A DNA stretch of 64,000 nucleotides, from NCBI RefSeq assembly GCF_002979435.1, contig NZ_PCOV01000003.1, positions 496,001-560,000 on the forward strand, in the 5' to 3' direction. The translations under genes were made by a program, and so were the position numbers. Source of the DNA: Microbacterium sp. MYb66. GTDB taxonomy: Bacteria; Actinomycetota; Actinomycetes; Actinomycetales; Microbacteriaceae. The notes below the pieces were generated by a model that was not told the origin of the DNA, did not search any database, and saw nothing but the letters and a program-made list of their open reading frames with translations. Position 1 is the stretch's first letter, and each line of letters begins with the position of its first letter. Below, piece by piece: positions 24,324 through 33,577 of the stretch.

Positions 24324-24364
24324 GGATGGCTCCCTGTTGTCGGGGCGACTCACGGTGGAATACA

Positions 24365-24394
24365 GTTTCACGAAGCCGCTTCAGGAGTGAAAGT
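24365..24394. promoter_or_regulatory. candidate RpiR operator upstream of the secreted protein
   Basis: GTTTCAC (24365-24371) and GTGAAAG (24387-24393) form an inverted pair spaced two helical turns apart. The same CTTTCAC half-site occurs at 25558-25564 inside the rpiR promoter, which suggests one regulator controls both units. This is inferred from the shared half-site. Confidence 0.45.
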
Positions 24395-24473
24395 AACGAT
24401 CATCCCGCACGGTGTCAAGGATTCGCCACGATCGGGATTCGGCTGCGATGCCGTGCTCGATCCTCGACGCGGT

Positions 24474-25487
24474 TCAGGGGGTGACGGAGCGGCGGGCGTC
24501 GTCGATACTCATGCTCAGCGCCATCCTGACTCGTTCGTCGACTCTGACGCCCGCGCCCCGGAGCGCGAGCACCGCAGCTCCCGTGAGCCCGTCGTCGACG
24601 GGGATCAGCTCCACGGGAGCTCCGTCCGCGCTCAGGCGCTCTTCGATGCGCCGTCGGAGCGCCGGCTGCTGCGCGAGGATCCCGCCCGTCGCGACGACGG
24701 GATCCGTCGCCGGCCCCTGCACGGCGCGAAGTGTGGCGTGGAGCCCCTCCGCGGCCTCGTCGATGATGGACAGGGCCACGGCGTCGCCATCGGCTGCGGC
24801 GTCGAAGGCGAGTGGCGCCAGTCGGGCGAGCTCCACCGGACGGGCGGCGTATGTCGATGTCAGGATCCGCATGATCTCGGGCGGGCGGCCGTCGTCCGTG
24901 CGCGCTGCTGTCGCCGCGGACGCCGGCATGCCGGCGACCAGGAGTGCGCTCAACGTCGTCTCCGGGCCGCGACGGTCCAGGTGCGCGAGTGCTGCGCGCG
25001 CGACCTGGTGTCCGATCCAGAATCCGGAGCCGACATCGCCGAGGAGCCACCCGAGGCCATCGGCTGTCGCCATCGCCTGCCCGGCGTGCATCCTTGCGGC
25101 GGCCGCGCCGGTGCCGCTGATGAGTACGCTCCCGTTCTCGGCGGCGGTCCCGGAGCAGAAGCCGGCCATCGCATCGGAGTCGAATCGGACCATGGCGTGC
25201 ACGCCGAACGATGCCAGGGCCGACTGCAAGGACTGCTCGAAAGAAGCGCCCGAACTGATCCCCGCCATCGCGATGGTGACGGCGTGCACATCCTGCGGCG
25301 CGGTCTGCGCCGCAGACAGGGCGTCGGCGGCCGCGGACGCGAGGGAGGCGATGGCGATCGGGGCTCCCGCCGAGATCGGGTTGCCGGCGCCGTGGCGCGC
25401 GAAGCCCAGGCATCGGGCGTCTTCCGTGATCGCCGCGCAGCGGGTACTCGTTCCTCCGGCGTCGATGGCGAGCAGCACGGGATTCAT
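24474..25487 (-). CDS. BadF/BadG-type sugar kinase, probable GlcNAc kinase
   Basis: A 337-residue ASKHA-fold kinase with LLAIDAGGTSTRC (phosphate 1), SVLISGTGAAAA (phosphate 2), and the conserved GLGWLLGDVGSGFWIGHQVARAAL. Members of this branch phosphorylate GlcNAc, glucosamine or MurNAc. ATG 25487 puts the DAGGT motif near the N-terminus; an ATG at 25538 would extend into the promoter region. It follows the rpiR operon divergently and shares its control region, and is transcribed toward the secreted-protein gene 150 bp downstream. Function fits phosphorylation of the sugar imported by the neighbouring ABC system. Confidence 0.85.
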   Translation of the reverse strand: MNPVLLAIDAGGTSTRCAAITEDARCLGFARHGAGNPISAGAPIAIASLASAAADALSAAQTAPQDVHAVTIAMAGISSGASFEQSLQSALASFGVHAMVRFDSDAMAGFCSGTAAENGSVLISGTGAAAARMHAGQAMATADGLGWLLGDVGSGFWIGHQVARAALAHLDRRGPETTLSALLVAGMPASAATAARTDDGRPPEIMRILTSTYAARPVELARLAPLAFDAAADGDAVALSIIDEAAEGLHATLRAVQGPATDPVVATGGILAQQPALRRRIEERLSADGAPVELIPVDDGLTGAAVLALRGAGVRVDERVRMALSMSIDDARRSVTP

Positions 25488-25531
25488 CTTCGCACCCGCC
25501 GGACGCACTGTCCCCGGTGGGCGATTCACTG

Positions 25532-25564
25532 TTGACATTCCGGAAGCATAAAACTATCTTTCAC
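25532..25564 (+). promoter_or_regulatory. rpiR promoter with overlapping half-site
   Basis: TTGACA (25532-25537), 17 bp, TATCTT (25555-25560) is a near-consensus sigma-A promoter. CTTTCAC (25558-25564) overlaps the -10 and the start region, so a bound regulator would block RNA polymerase. Predicted start about 25567, giving a 30-nt leader before the GTG at 25598. Confidence 0.7.
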
Positions 25565-25597
25565 AATCAACGGTATTTAGAGAACGGAAATCTCACA

Positions 25598-26545
25598 GTG
25601 GCAACAGGCTCCACTCCGGTCACCGCAGAATTCGGGCTTCGCGCCCGGCTTCAGGGCACCGTTCCGACGATGTCGGCATCCATGGCGAGGACTGCACGTC
25701 TTCTGCTGGAGAATCCGGACCTTCCGATCTCCCTGTCGATCTTCGAGTTCGCCGAGCGCGCAGGGGTTTCGGCGCCGACGGTCACCCGCTTCTGCAAGTT
25801 CATCGGGTACAGCGGCTACACCGGACTGCGCGTCGGCGCGGCAGCCGAGCTCGGCCGCTCCGTGGGAGAGGACGGCATCGTCGGCGAGCCGGGTGCATCC
25901 GCACACCCCGAGATGAGCGACGAGGATGTGCTGCGCACCTTCCTCGCCAGCCATGTGCAGGCGCTGCGCGCGTCGGCCGACCTCGTGAATCTCGGCGACA
26001 TGCGTCGGGTTGCGCGGATGATCTCCGACGCCCCGCAGGTCGACGTCTACGGCGTCGGCGGCTCCGGCACCGTCGCCCACTCGCTGGTGGACCGTCTGTA
26101 CCTCATCGGCGTCAACGCGCGCGCATGGACCGACGCCCACCTGGGGCTGATGAGCGGAGCCATCCTCCCCGAGGGCGCGGTCGCGATCGGCATCTCGAGC
26201 TCCGGAGAGACGAGCGACACGATCGAGATGCTCGCCGAGGCCCGCGCGAGCGGAGCGTGGACGGTCGCGATCACCAGCAACCCGCACACGACCATCGCCG
26301 AAGACGTCGAGGTGGTGATCCAGACCGCGCCGCCGAACGACTACCTCGATCTCGGGAGCCTCACCTCCTCGCACGTCCAGACGTTCGCCGCCGACCTGCT
26401 CTATCTGCTCGCCTCCTGGAACCGCGAGGAGAAGAAGGAACGCAACGCGGCAGCGGCCATGAATGCGATCTCCGGTCGCCGACTGAACTCGCGTTCCGCC
26501 CGCCCCGCCCCTCGCGCGGGGGAACCGTCGCCGCCGAAGTCCTGA
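25598..26545 (+). CDS. MurR/RpiR-family regulator
   Basis: A 315-residue regulator: N-terminal HTH_6 domain (about residues 20-95, with FEFAERAGVSAPTVTRFCKFIGYSGYTGLR) and a SIS phosphosugar-binding domain (VYGVGGSGTVAHSL; AIGISSSGETSDT; VAITSNPHTTIAEDV). It likely senses a phosphorylated amino sugar and controls this operon, the divergent kinase and perhaps the secreted protein. GTG 25598 is chosen because GGAAA lies 8 nt upstream and the -10 at 25555-25560 rules out starts further back. The Arg/Pro-rich C-terminal tail is unusual. First gene of a five-gene operon. Confidence 0.92.
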   Translation: MATGSTPVTAEFGLRARLQGTVPTMSASMARTARLLLENPDLPISLSIFEFAERAGVSAPTVTRFCKFIGYSGYTGLRVGAAAELGRSVGEDGIVGEPGASAHPEMSDEDVLRTFLASHVQALRASADLVNLGDMRRVARMISDAPQVDVYGVGGSGTVAHSLVDRLYLIGVNARAWTDAHLGLMSGAILPEGAVAIGISSSGETSDTIEMLAEARASGAWTVAITSNPHTTIAEDVEVVIQTAPPNDYLDLGSLTSSHVQTFAADLLYLLASWNREEKKERNAAAAMNAISGRRLNSRSARPAPRAGEPSPPKS

Positions 26546-26558
26546 AGGAGTACCACCG

Positions 26559-27338
26559 ATGTCCCAGCTCTTCCCCGCATTCGCCGATGAGGTACGGAAC
26601 CGCATCGAGGCTCTCGACCGCTCGGCCGCGTCCGGCGGTCTCGACGCCGCGATCGAGATCCTGAGCTCGTCGCTGCAGCGCGGCGGCGTCATACACGCAT
26701 TCGGCACGGGGCACTCCGAGGCGTTCGCCATGGAGATCGCCGGCCGTGCCGGCGGCTTCATCCCGACCCATCAGATCTCCCTGCGCGACCTGGTGCTCCT
26801 CGGATCCCGGGAGCTGGCCGAGATGGGCCGGCCCGAGTTCGAGCGCGACCACACGGTCGCCGACGAGCTGTTCGATCTCTACGACATCCGCCAGGAGGAC
26901 GCGTTCATCATCGCCTCGAACTCCGGCGCGAACGGCTCCACCGTGGGACTCGCGCTGCGCGCCAAGGCGGAAGGGCTCCCGGTCATCGCCGTCACCAGCC
27001 TTGAGCACTCCCGCGCCGTGCAGACGAAGCATCCGAGCGGCAAGCGACTGTTCGAGGTGGCCGACGTCGTGATCGACAACCTCGCGCCGTTCGGCGACGC
27101 CACGATCGAGGTGGCCGACGGCTTGCGGGCCGGCGCCGTGTCGTCGATCACCGCGGCGTACATCGCCCAGCTCCTGACGCTCGGCACCGCGGACCGGCTG
27201 CGGCTCGATGCGGAGCTGCCGCCGATGTACATCTCCGCGAACATCCCCGGCGGCGACCAGCACAACATCGGGCTCCAGGCCCGCTTCGGTGCTCGCATCC
27301 TCCCGTACGCGTACCTCGATGAGCGCTCGACCCGATAG
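26559..27338 (+). CDS. SIS-domain phosphosugar-binding protein
   Basis: A 259-residue protein with a single SIS fold: IHAFGTGHSEAFAMEIAGRAGG (residues about 45-66), IIASNSGANGSTVGLALRAKAEGLPVIAVTS, and a distinctive EHSRAVQTKHPSGKRLFEVADVVIDN. It belongs to the sugar-isomerase-domain/UPF0309-like group rather than to MurQ etherases, which are longer. It probably isomerises, deaminates or otherwise handles the phosphosugar made by the BadF kinase. AAGGAG precedes the ATG; it sits 13 bp after rpiR. Confidence 0.85.
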   Translation: MSQLFPAFADEVRNRIEALDRSAASGGLDAAIEILSSSLQRGGVIHAFGTGHSEAFAMEIAGRAGGFIPTHQISLRDLVLLGSRELAEMGRPEFERDHTVADELFDLYDIRQEDAFIIASNSGANGSTVGLALRAKAEGLPVIAVTSLEHSRAVQTKHPSGKRLFEVADVVIDNLAPFGDATIEVADGLRAGAVSSITAAYIAQLLTLGTADRLRLDAELPPMYISANIPGGDQHNIGLQARFGARILPYAYLDERSTR

Positions 27339-27379
27339 CTGCACACCCGCAAGTAACCCCCAATGAAGGAAGGTCACTC

Positions 27380-28780
27380 ATGCCCCGCTCCTCACGCCGA
27401 ACGGCGTTGAACGCAAGTGCCGCCGCTGCCGCACTCTGTCTCGTCCTCGCAGGCTGCGCCGGTCCAGGCTCCTCCGAATCCGAGGGCGGCACCGTCTCCC
27501 CGGACAACCCGTTCGGTGTCGCGGCGAACACCAAGATCGACATCGTGGTGTTCGACGGCGGATACGGCACCGAGTATGCGGAGTACGCCGCGGACCTCGT
27601 CGAGAAGCAGCTCGGAGACGGGATCAGCGTCCAGATCACGCCCTCCAACAACCTCTCGCAGTCTCTGCAACCTCGCTTCGTCGGCGGCACACCGCCGGAC
27701 TCGTTCACCAACGACGGGGCGGATGCGATCCCCATCACCAGCATCCAGGATCAGCTCGAGGATCTGGGCGACTTCTGGGACACGAAGAACTACGACGGCG
27801 TGAAGGTCTCCGATGCGGTCTTCCCCGGGGTGAAGGAGGTCGGCGAGTACGACGACGGCTACCTCAACGCGAACTACGTCATGACGCTCTTCTCCCTGTG
27901 GTACTCGCATTCCCTGTTCGAGGAGAACGGCTGGGAACCGCCCACGACCTGGTCGGAGATGGCGGACCTCTGCACCGAGGCGAGAGCGAAGGACAAATAC
28001 CTCTTCACCTTCGGCAAGGAGTCTGCCGTCTACTACCAGTGGCTGGTGCTCGACTCGGCGATCAAACAGGGAGGCGTCGACGTCATCAACGACATCTCGA
28101 ACCTCAAGCCGGGAGCATGGTCGAACCCTGCCGTGAAGGACGTACTCGGCCAGATGGAGAGCCTCATCGCTGACGACTGCTTCGTCCCCGGAGGCGCGGG
28201 CACGCAGTTCACTCAAGCGCAGGCGCAGTGGTCCAACGACCAGGAGGCGCTCTTCTACTACTCGGGCTCCTGGATCGAGTCGGAGATGAAGGATGCGACG
28301 GCCGACGGCTTCGAGATGACCGCATGGCCCGCGCCGCTGCTCGACGCCGCTGACGCGGCGCTCCCCTTCGAGGCCGTACAGGCAGGACCGGCGATCCCGT
28401 GGGCCGTGCCGAAGTCGGCCGCGAGCACGGCAGGCGGCAAGGAGTTCCTCCGTGCTCTCTTCTCCAAGGAAGCCGCGTCGAAGTTCTCCGAGCTGACGCT
28501 CGCTCCGACCGTCGTCGAGGGCACGGTCCCTGCTGACGGCTTCGGCTCGAGTGCACTGGCGTCGACCATGGGTGTCATGGAGGACGCCGGAGACGACCTC
28601 TTCAGCTGGGTGTCGAACAGCTACTCCGGGTACTACGGGATCCAGGATGCGCCGTACTGGGTGTCGTTCCTGGCCGGGGACATCACTGCTCAGGAACTCA
28701 TCGACGCGCAGGAGAAGCTCAGCGCGGCGGCCGCCGCCGACACGTCGAAGCCCAAGAAAGAATACGACTACGGCAAATGA
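27380..28780 (+). CDS. ABC substrate-binding lipoprotein, NgcE-like
   Basis: A 466-residue solute-binding lipoprotein with a signal peptide and lipobox LAGC (Cys at residue 26). Sequence style (TKIDIVVFDGGYGTEYAEYAA; TPPDSFTNDGADAIPI; WSNDQEALFYYSGSWIE) resembles the NgcE group that binds GlcNAc or chitobiose. Substrate is inferred from this resemblance and from the RpiR/SIS/kinase neighbours. AAGGAAGG precedes the ATG. It overlaps the first permease gene by ATGA. Confidence 0.88.
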   Translation: MPRSSRRTALNASAAAAALCLVLAGCAGPGSSESEGGTVSPDNPFGVAANTKIDIVVFDGGYGTEYAEYAADLVEKQLGDGISVQITPSNNLSQSLQPRFVGGTPPDSFTNDGADAIPITSIQDQLEDLGDFWDTKNYDGVKVSDAVFPGVKEVGEYDDGYLNANYVMTLFSLWYSHSLFEENGWEPPTTWSEMADLCTEARAKDKYLFTFGKESAVYYQWLVLDSAIKQGGVDVINDISNLKPGAWSNPAVKDVLGQMESLIADDCFVPGGAGTQFTQAQAQWSNDQEALFYYSGSWIESEMKDATADGFEMTAWPAPLLDAADAALPFEAVQAGPAIPWAVPKSAASTAGGKEFLRALFSKEAASKFSELTLAPTVVEGTVPADGFGSSALASTMGVMEDAGDDLFSWVSNSYSGYYGIQDAPYWVSFLAGDITAQELIDAQEKLSAAAAADTSKPKKEYDYGK

Positions 28781-29769
28781 CTGCGCTCCTGACTGCGGCG
28801 GGGCCGGGGGAGCGCACAGCGCCTCCCCGGCCGCGTCGGCGGCCCAACCTCGACCGGATCAGCTTCATGCTGGTGTTCCTGGTCGCCCCTCTCATCCTGT
28901 TCGCCATCTTCGTGCTCCTGCCGTTCGCTCAGTCCACCTACTACTCGCTCACGAGTTGGGGCGGGTACTCGGATCAGCTCGAGTGGGTCGGACTGCAGAA
29001 CTTCACGCAGATGCTCGGCGACGAGGTGCTCCTGAAGTCCGTGCGGAACTCCATCGTGCTCGCTCTCGTCGTGCCGACGCTGACGCTGACCGTCGCCTTC
29101 GCGATCGCCTGCGTCGTGACGACGGGCGGCCCGAGCATCGGCAACATCCAGGGACTCCGCGGCTCCGCGTTCTACCGCGTGGCCTCGTTCTTCCCCTACT
29201 GCGTCCCGGCGATCGTCATCGGCATCATCTGGGCGCAGGTGTACGACCCGTCCAGGGGGCTCCTCAACGGGTTCCTGACCGCGATCGGCCTCGACCAGTT
29301 CACGAGCTTCCCGTGGCTCGGAGATGAGTCGACGGCGATGGCGGCCTCTGTCTTCGTCATCGTCTGGAGCCTGGTCGGCTTCTACACGATCCTCTTCATC
29401 GCGGCGATCAAGGGGATCCCGGCGGAGACGTACGAGGCAGCGCGCCTCGACGGTGCCGGACGGTTCCGCATCGCGGTGTCCGTGACCCTGCCCCAGATTG
29501 CCTCGAGCTTCCAGACCGCGTACATCTACCTCGGTCTCGTCGCGGTCGACTCCTTCGTCTACATGGCGGCGCTGAACGCGCAGGGCGGTCCGAACTACGC
29601 GACGCTCACCATGACGCAGTACCTCTACAACGTCGCGTTCTTCCAGGGGAAGTTCGGCTATGCGACGGCGATCGGCATCGTCCTCGCTCTCGTCACCCTG
29701 GTCTATGCGGCGCTCGTCTTCGGAGTGTTCCGCCTCATCCGCGGGAAAGATGGAGGTGACCACGCATGA
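28777..29769 (+). CDS. ABC sugar permease, NgcF-like
   Basis: A 330-residue permease with six membrane segments after a Pro/Arg-rich tail. The EAA loop is EAARLDGAGRFRIAVSVTLP at about residues 219-238. It forms the channel with the next gene, which overlaps by ATGA. As in the other two sugar importers here, no ATPase gene is present. Confidence 0.92.
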   Translation: MTALLTAAGPGERTAPPRPRRRPNLDRISFMLVFLVAPLILFAIFVLLPFAQSTYYSLTSWGGYSDQLEWVGLQNFTQMLGDEVLLKSVRNSIVLALVVPTLTLTVAFAIACVVTTGGPSIGNIQGLRGSAFYRVASFFPYCVPAIVIGIIWAQVYDPSRGLLNGFLTAIGLDQFTSFPWLGDESTAMAASVFVIVWSLVGFYTILFIAAIKGIPAETYEAARLDGAGRFRIAVSVTLPQIASSFQTAYIYLGLVAVDSFVYMAALNAQGGPNYATLTMTQYLYNVAFFQGKFGYATAIGIVLALVTLVYAALVFGVFRLIRGKDGGDHA

Positions 29770-30644
29770 GCAGCGCGGTCGTGGAAAGACGGACCGGGCG
29801 GACGGCGCGCGCGCGGAGGGCAGACCTCGGTGTCTCGGGCACCTCGCATCTCCTGCTCGGCATCTGGACGATCATCGTCATCGTGCCGTTCCTGTGGACG
29901 GTCATGTCGAGCTTCAAGACCACGAAGGAGATCCTCGGATCGCCGTTCTCCCTGCCCGCGCAGCTCTCCTTCGACAACTATGTGAAGGCGTGGAGCGACG
30001 CGGGCATCGGTCGGTACTTCTTCAACACCGTGCTCGTCGTCGGCAGCTCACTGATCCTCGTCATGCTGCTCGGATCGATGCTCGCGTACGTGCTCGCCCG
30101 ATTCCGCTTCCGCGGCAACAGGCTCATCTACAACGTCATGCTGGCCGCGATGGCGTTCCCGGTCTTCCTGGCGATCGTCCCCCTGTTCTTCATCCTGCAG
30201 AACATGGGTCTGCTCAACACCTGGCCGGGGCTGATCCTCACCTACGTGGCGTTCGCGCTCCCCTTCACGATGTTCTTCCTCTACTCGTTCTTCAAGCAGC
30301 TCCCGCACGATGTCTACGAGGCGGCGCTCATCGACGGCGCCGGTGACTGGCGGACGTTCTTCGCGATCATGCTGCCGATGGCGACCCCCGGGATCGCCTC
30401 CGTGGCGATCCTGAACTTCCTGGGCCTGTGGAACCAGTTCCTGCTGCCGGTCGTCCTCAACACGAACCGGGACAACTACGTGATCTCGCAGGGCATGGCG
30501 ACCTTCGCAGCGAGCGCGGGATACTCCATCGACTTCGGGGCGCTGTTCGCCGCGGCGGTGATGACCATCCTGCCGGTCCTCGTCGTGTACATCTTCTTCC
30601 AGCGCAAGCTCCAAGGTTCGGTGGCCCAGGGAACGTTCCGCTAG
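29766..30644 (+). CDS. ABC sugar permease, NgcG-like
   Basis: A 292-residue MalG-type permease. Hydrophobic segments start near residue 30; the EAA loop is EAALIDGAGDWRTFFAIMLP at about residues 186-205. WNQFLLPVVLNTNRDNYV in the last third is typical of the family. Last gene of the rpiR operon; it converges on the aldo/keto reductase with a 13-bp gap and no visible hairpin. Confidence 0.92.
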   Translation: MSSAVVERRTGRTARARRADLGVSGTSHLLLGIWTIIVIVPFLWTVMSSFKTTKEILGSPFSLPAQLSFDNYVKAWSDAGIGRYFFNTVLVVGSSLILVMLLGSMLAYVLARFRFRGNRLIYNVMLAAMAFPVFLAIVPLFFILQNMGLLNTWPGLILTYVAFALPFTMFFLYSFFKQLPHDVYEAALIDGAGDWRTFFAIMLPMATPGIASVAILNFLGLWNQFLLPVVLNTNRDNYVISQGMATFAASAGYSIDFGALFAAAVMTILPVLVVYIFFQRKLQGSVAQGTFR

Positions 30645-30657
30645 GTCGAGGCGGGCC

Positions 30658-31623
30658 TCACTTACCGTCTCCGCGGTGGTCTCGGACGATCCGGTCCAAC
30701 TCGTCCCAGAGGCCGGACGGGATCTCGCGACGGAAAGCCGCTTCGTCCGCGACCGCTTCCGCCGCAGAGGCGATTCCGGCCACGACAGCGACGATCCCCT
30801 CGGTGCGAGTGGCGAACTGGATCGCCGCATCGGGCAGCTCGACGCCGTGTCGACGGCACGCCAGCGCCAGATCCCGAGCGAGACCGACGAGGGCGGTGCC
30901 GGCAGGCGAGTACTCGAAGCGTGCTCCATCCTCCGGCCACGGGCGTGAGAGCAGACCGGAGTTGAAGGGCCCCGCCGCGACCACCCAGACCCCTGCCTCG
31001 CGCGCGCATTCGAGCAGTGGTGCGGCCGAACGATCCAAGAGCGTCCATCTGCCCGCGATCATCACCCCGTCGATGTCGGTCGATCCGACGAGCCTGGCGG
31101 CCGCGCGCCAATCGGAGGTGCCCACGCCGAAGGCGGAGATGACGCCCTGATCGCGCAACTCCGCGAGCATCGGCGCCGCTTCGCGTTCGACCTGATCCAG
31201 ATGATCGTCCGGGTCGTGGAGGTAGACGACGTCGATCCGGTCGCAGGCGAGGCGCTGAAGGCTCTCCTCGAGAGTCTTCAGGACCCCGTCGCGCGAGTAG
31301 TCCCGCACCCAGTTGCGGCCGCTCGGCAATGCCCATTGTCCGTCGATGAGCCCGTCGACGGACGTGCGGCTGTCTTCGAGCAGCCTGCGCCCCACCTTGG
31401 TGGAGAGGACGAAGGAGTCCCGCGGACGATCGGCGAGGGCCTCACCCAGACGAGACTCCGACAACCCCAGGCCGTAGAAAGGAGCTGTGTCGAAGTACCT
31501 GACGCCCGCCATCCAGGCAGCGTCCACGGCCGCTCGGGCGTCGTCGTCCGAGATGGGACGGAAGAGGTTTCCCAGCGGCGCGGCGCCGAATCCCAGGGAC
31601 GCGGGGCCTGGACCGCCGATCAC
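30658..31623 (-). CDS. aldo/keto reductase, probable sugar 1-dehydrogenase
   Basis: A 321-residue TIM-barrel oxidoreductase with the AKR tetrad: Asp and Tyr in FDTAPFYGLGLSESRLG, Lys in VLSTKVGR, His in VVYLHDPDDH. SLGFGAAPLGNLFRPISDDDA at the N-terminus resembles the L-fucose/D-threo-aldose 1-dehydrogenase and pyridoxal 4-dehydrogenase group. It would oxidise the free sugar to its lactone. GTG 31623 overlaps the amidohydrolase stop by GTGA and defines the start. It is the last gene of the 10.6-kb operon. Confidence 0.88.
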   Translation of the reverse strand: MIGGPGPASLGFGAAPLGNLFRPISDDDARAAVDAAWMAGVRYFDTAPFYGLGLSESRLGEALADRPRDSFVLSTKVGRRLLEDSRTSVDGLIDGQWALPSGRNWVRDYSRDGVLKTLEESLQRLACDRIDVVYLHDPDDHLDQVEREAAPMLAELRDQGVISAFGVGTSDWRAAARLVGSTDIDGVMIAGRWTLLDRSAAPLLECAREAGVWVVAAGPFNSGLLSRPWPEDGARFEYSPAGTALVGLARDLALACRRHGVELPDAAIQFATRTEGIVAVVAGIASAAEAVADEAAFRREIPSGLWDELDRIVRDHRGDGK

Positions 31624-32459
31624 AGCGCGTACCAGCGTTCGGCGGTAGCCCCGAAGACCGCGGCCTTCTCGTGCTCTTCCAGCGATCGGCACCACTGTTC
31701 GGCAGCGGCGAGTACCTGTTCGAAGTCGCCGGTGATCAGGCACACGGGCCAATCGGATCCGAACATGGTGCGGTCGACTCCGAAGGCCGCGATCGCGTGA
31801 TGGACGACGGGATCCACCATGTCCGCTGTCCAGCCGGTTCCGGCGAGGTTGCCGAGGCCGGAGAGTTTGACCGCGACGTTCGGGAGATCGCCGAGGGTGC
31901 TGATGGAGGTGCGCCATTCGTCGCTTCCCCTGCCATCGAGCGGGTTGCCCAGGTGATCGAGGACCCAGCGCAGCGCAGGGACGTCCTGCGCCGACCTCAC
32001 CACGGAGTCGAGCTGGTCCGGTCGCACCACCGCATCGAACGCGAGCCCGTTCGCCGCGAGACGTTCGAGTCCGCGCCGGACGGCGACACGGCACAGCCAG
32101 TCGGAATCGTCTTCCATCTGCACCTGGTGACGGATCCCCACGAGGCGATGACCGCCAGGGAGTCCGCGGAGCCGCGCGACGCTGTCGTCGACGTCGCCGG
32201 TGAGGTCCACCCATCCGACGACACCACGGATCCATGGGTTCTCCGCCGCGAGCGTCAGCAGCTCTGCCGTCTCGTCTTCCTCACAGAGGTTCTGCACGAG
32301 CACCGACCCGTCGAAGCGTGCGGCGGCCCGCTGCGCTTCGTACTCCTGCGGGGGAAAGGATCGGGACAGCACGTCATGGTCGATCCACGGTTGCGGGCGC
32401 CGATCGAGATCCCAGAGGTGATGGTGCGCGTCGATGCGAGGAGAGCCGGCACCCATCAT
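31620..32459 (-). CDS. amidohydrolase, L-fuconolactonase-like
   Basis: A 279-residue amidohydrolase-2 family protein. IDAHHHLWDLDRRPQPWI at about residues 9-26 carries the metal-binding His pair, with later ligands in VLDHLGNP and GSDWPV. COG3618 members hydrolyse sugar lactones such as L-fucono-1,5-lactone, or act on 2-pyrone-4,6-dicarboxylate. Next to an aldose dehydrogenase and a sugar-acid dehydratase, lactone hydrolysis is the best guess. ATG 32459 overlaps the dehydratase stop by ATGA. Confidence 0.85.
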   Translation of the reverse strand: MMGAGSPRIDAHHHLWDLDRRPQPWIDHDVLSRSFPPQEYEAQRAAARFDGSVLVQNLCEEDETAELLTLAAENPWIRGVVGWVDLTGDVDDSVARLRGLPGGHRLVGIRHQVQMEDDSDWLCRVAVRRGLERLAANGLAFDAVVRPDQLDSVVRSAQDVPALRWVLDHLGNPLDGRGSDEWRTSISTLGDLPNVAVKLSGLGNLAGTGWTADMVDPVVHHAIAAFGVDRTMFGSDWPVCLITGDFEQVLAAAEQWCRSLEEHEKAAVFGATAERWYAL

Positions 32460-33547
32460 GACTCGACGAACTGCTCGAGCTCGATCGGATAGTTGAGACC
32501 TGCCGGAAGTCCGATCCCGAGGCCCTTCGGCGCATGCACGAGTCCGGTCGAGTCGACGTAGGACTCCCGGGTCACCCGAGTGCTGGTGACGAGCGATTCG
32601 TAGTACGTGGTGTTCGGGATCGCCATGCACAGGTGGCGGTTCGGAGCGTCCGACCCGTGGATCTCGACTCGGATCCGGAAGGCGTCGGCGAGATGCGCGA
32701 TGCGCATCGCTCCGGTGATGCCGCCCTTGAGGACCGTGTCCGCTCGCACGCCGAACGTGGCGGTTCCGGCCGCGATGAAATCAGCCGTGTTCATATGGGC
32801 GCCGTCGGAGGTCTCCGCGACGAGCAGGGGCACATCCACCGAGGCGGCCAGCCGACGGTAGGCATGCACGCTGAACTCCCGCATCGGCTCCTCGTACCAG
32901 AGATAGCCGTTCGCGGACATGGCGCGCCCGACGTGGATGGCGTCGGGGAGGTCGAATCCGGCGGACCCGTCGTACATGAGCGGCACGTCGTCGCCGACGT
33001 GCGACCTCAGGGCTTCGCACAGCTTGGCGTCGCGTCGGGCATCTCCCCATGCGTGCAGCTTCACCGCGGTGTACCCCAGCTCGAGGCACTGGTCGGCGAC
33101 GTCGAGGTATTCCTCCACGCTGTCGAAGGTGGTCGTCGACGCGTAGGCCGGGATCGCGTGGCGCGCACCGCCGAGCAGCTGCCACAGCGGCAGACCCGCA
33201 GCCCGTGCCGCGAGGTCCCACAGTGCCACGTCGACGACGCCGAGCAAGGGCAGCGGCAGTTCGTGGATGCGATCGAGCTCCCAGAGCCGATGCCAGAGGT
33301 GCTCCCGATCGAACGGGTCCTGTCCGACCAGCTCTCGACGGAACAGCGCCTCCACGGCCTGCTCGAGTTGCGGCGCGCTTCCCGGGCGCTTCAGCAACGC
33401 GACCCCTTCGATGCCCTCATCGGTGCGCAGATGCAGGATCGCTCCGTGGTCGTCTGCCGGACTGCCGTCCAGTCCGGATCGCCATGAGAAGGCCGGAGCG
33501 GCAGCGGGGATGGGGACGCGATGCGTCTCGACGTGCGTGATTCTCAT
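32456..33547 (-). CDS. enolase-superfamily sugar-acid dehydratase
   Basis: A 363-residue mandelate racemase/muconate lactonizing enzyme. The capping domain occupies about residues 1-120; the barrel has a KxH motif (K163-L-H165), metal ligands D193 (MYDGSAG), E219/E220 (WYEEP) and E245 (VAETSDG), and a His in VEIHGSD. Such enzymes dehydrate aldonic acids to 2-keto-3-deoxy acids. KxH in place of the commoner KxK leaves the exact substrate open (fuconate, galactonate, rhamnonate or other). It is coupled to the lactonase gene downstream. Confidence 0.87.
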   Translation of the reverse strand: MRITHVETHRVPIPAAAPAFSWRSGLDGSPADDHGAILHLRTDEGIEGVALLKRPGSAPQLEQAVEALFRRELVGQDPFDREHLWHRLWELDRIHELPLPLLGVVDVALWDLAARAAGLPLWQLLGGARHAIPAYASTTTFDSVEEYLDVADQCLELGYTAVKLHAWGDARRDAKLCEALRSHVGDDVPLMYDGSAGFDLPDAIHVGRAMSANGYLWYEEPMREFSVHAYRRLAASVDVPLLVAETSDGAHMNTADFIAAGTATFGVRADTVLKGGITGAMRIAHLADAFRIRVEIHGSDAPNRHLCMAIPNTTYYESLVTSTRVTRESYVDSTGLVHAPKGLGIGLPAGLNYPIELEQFVES

Positions 33548-33577
33548 CAGGTGCGCTTTCTCGAGGTTCGGAGGGGG

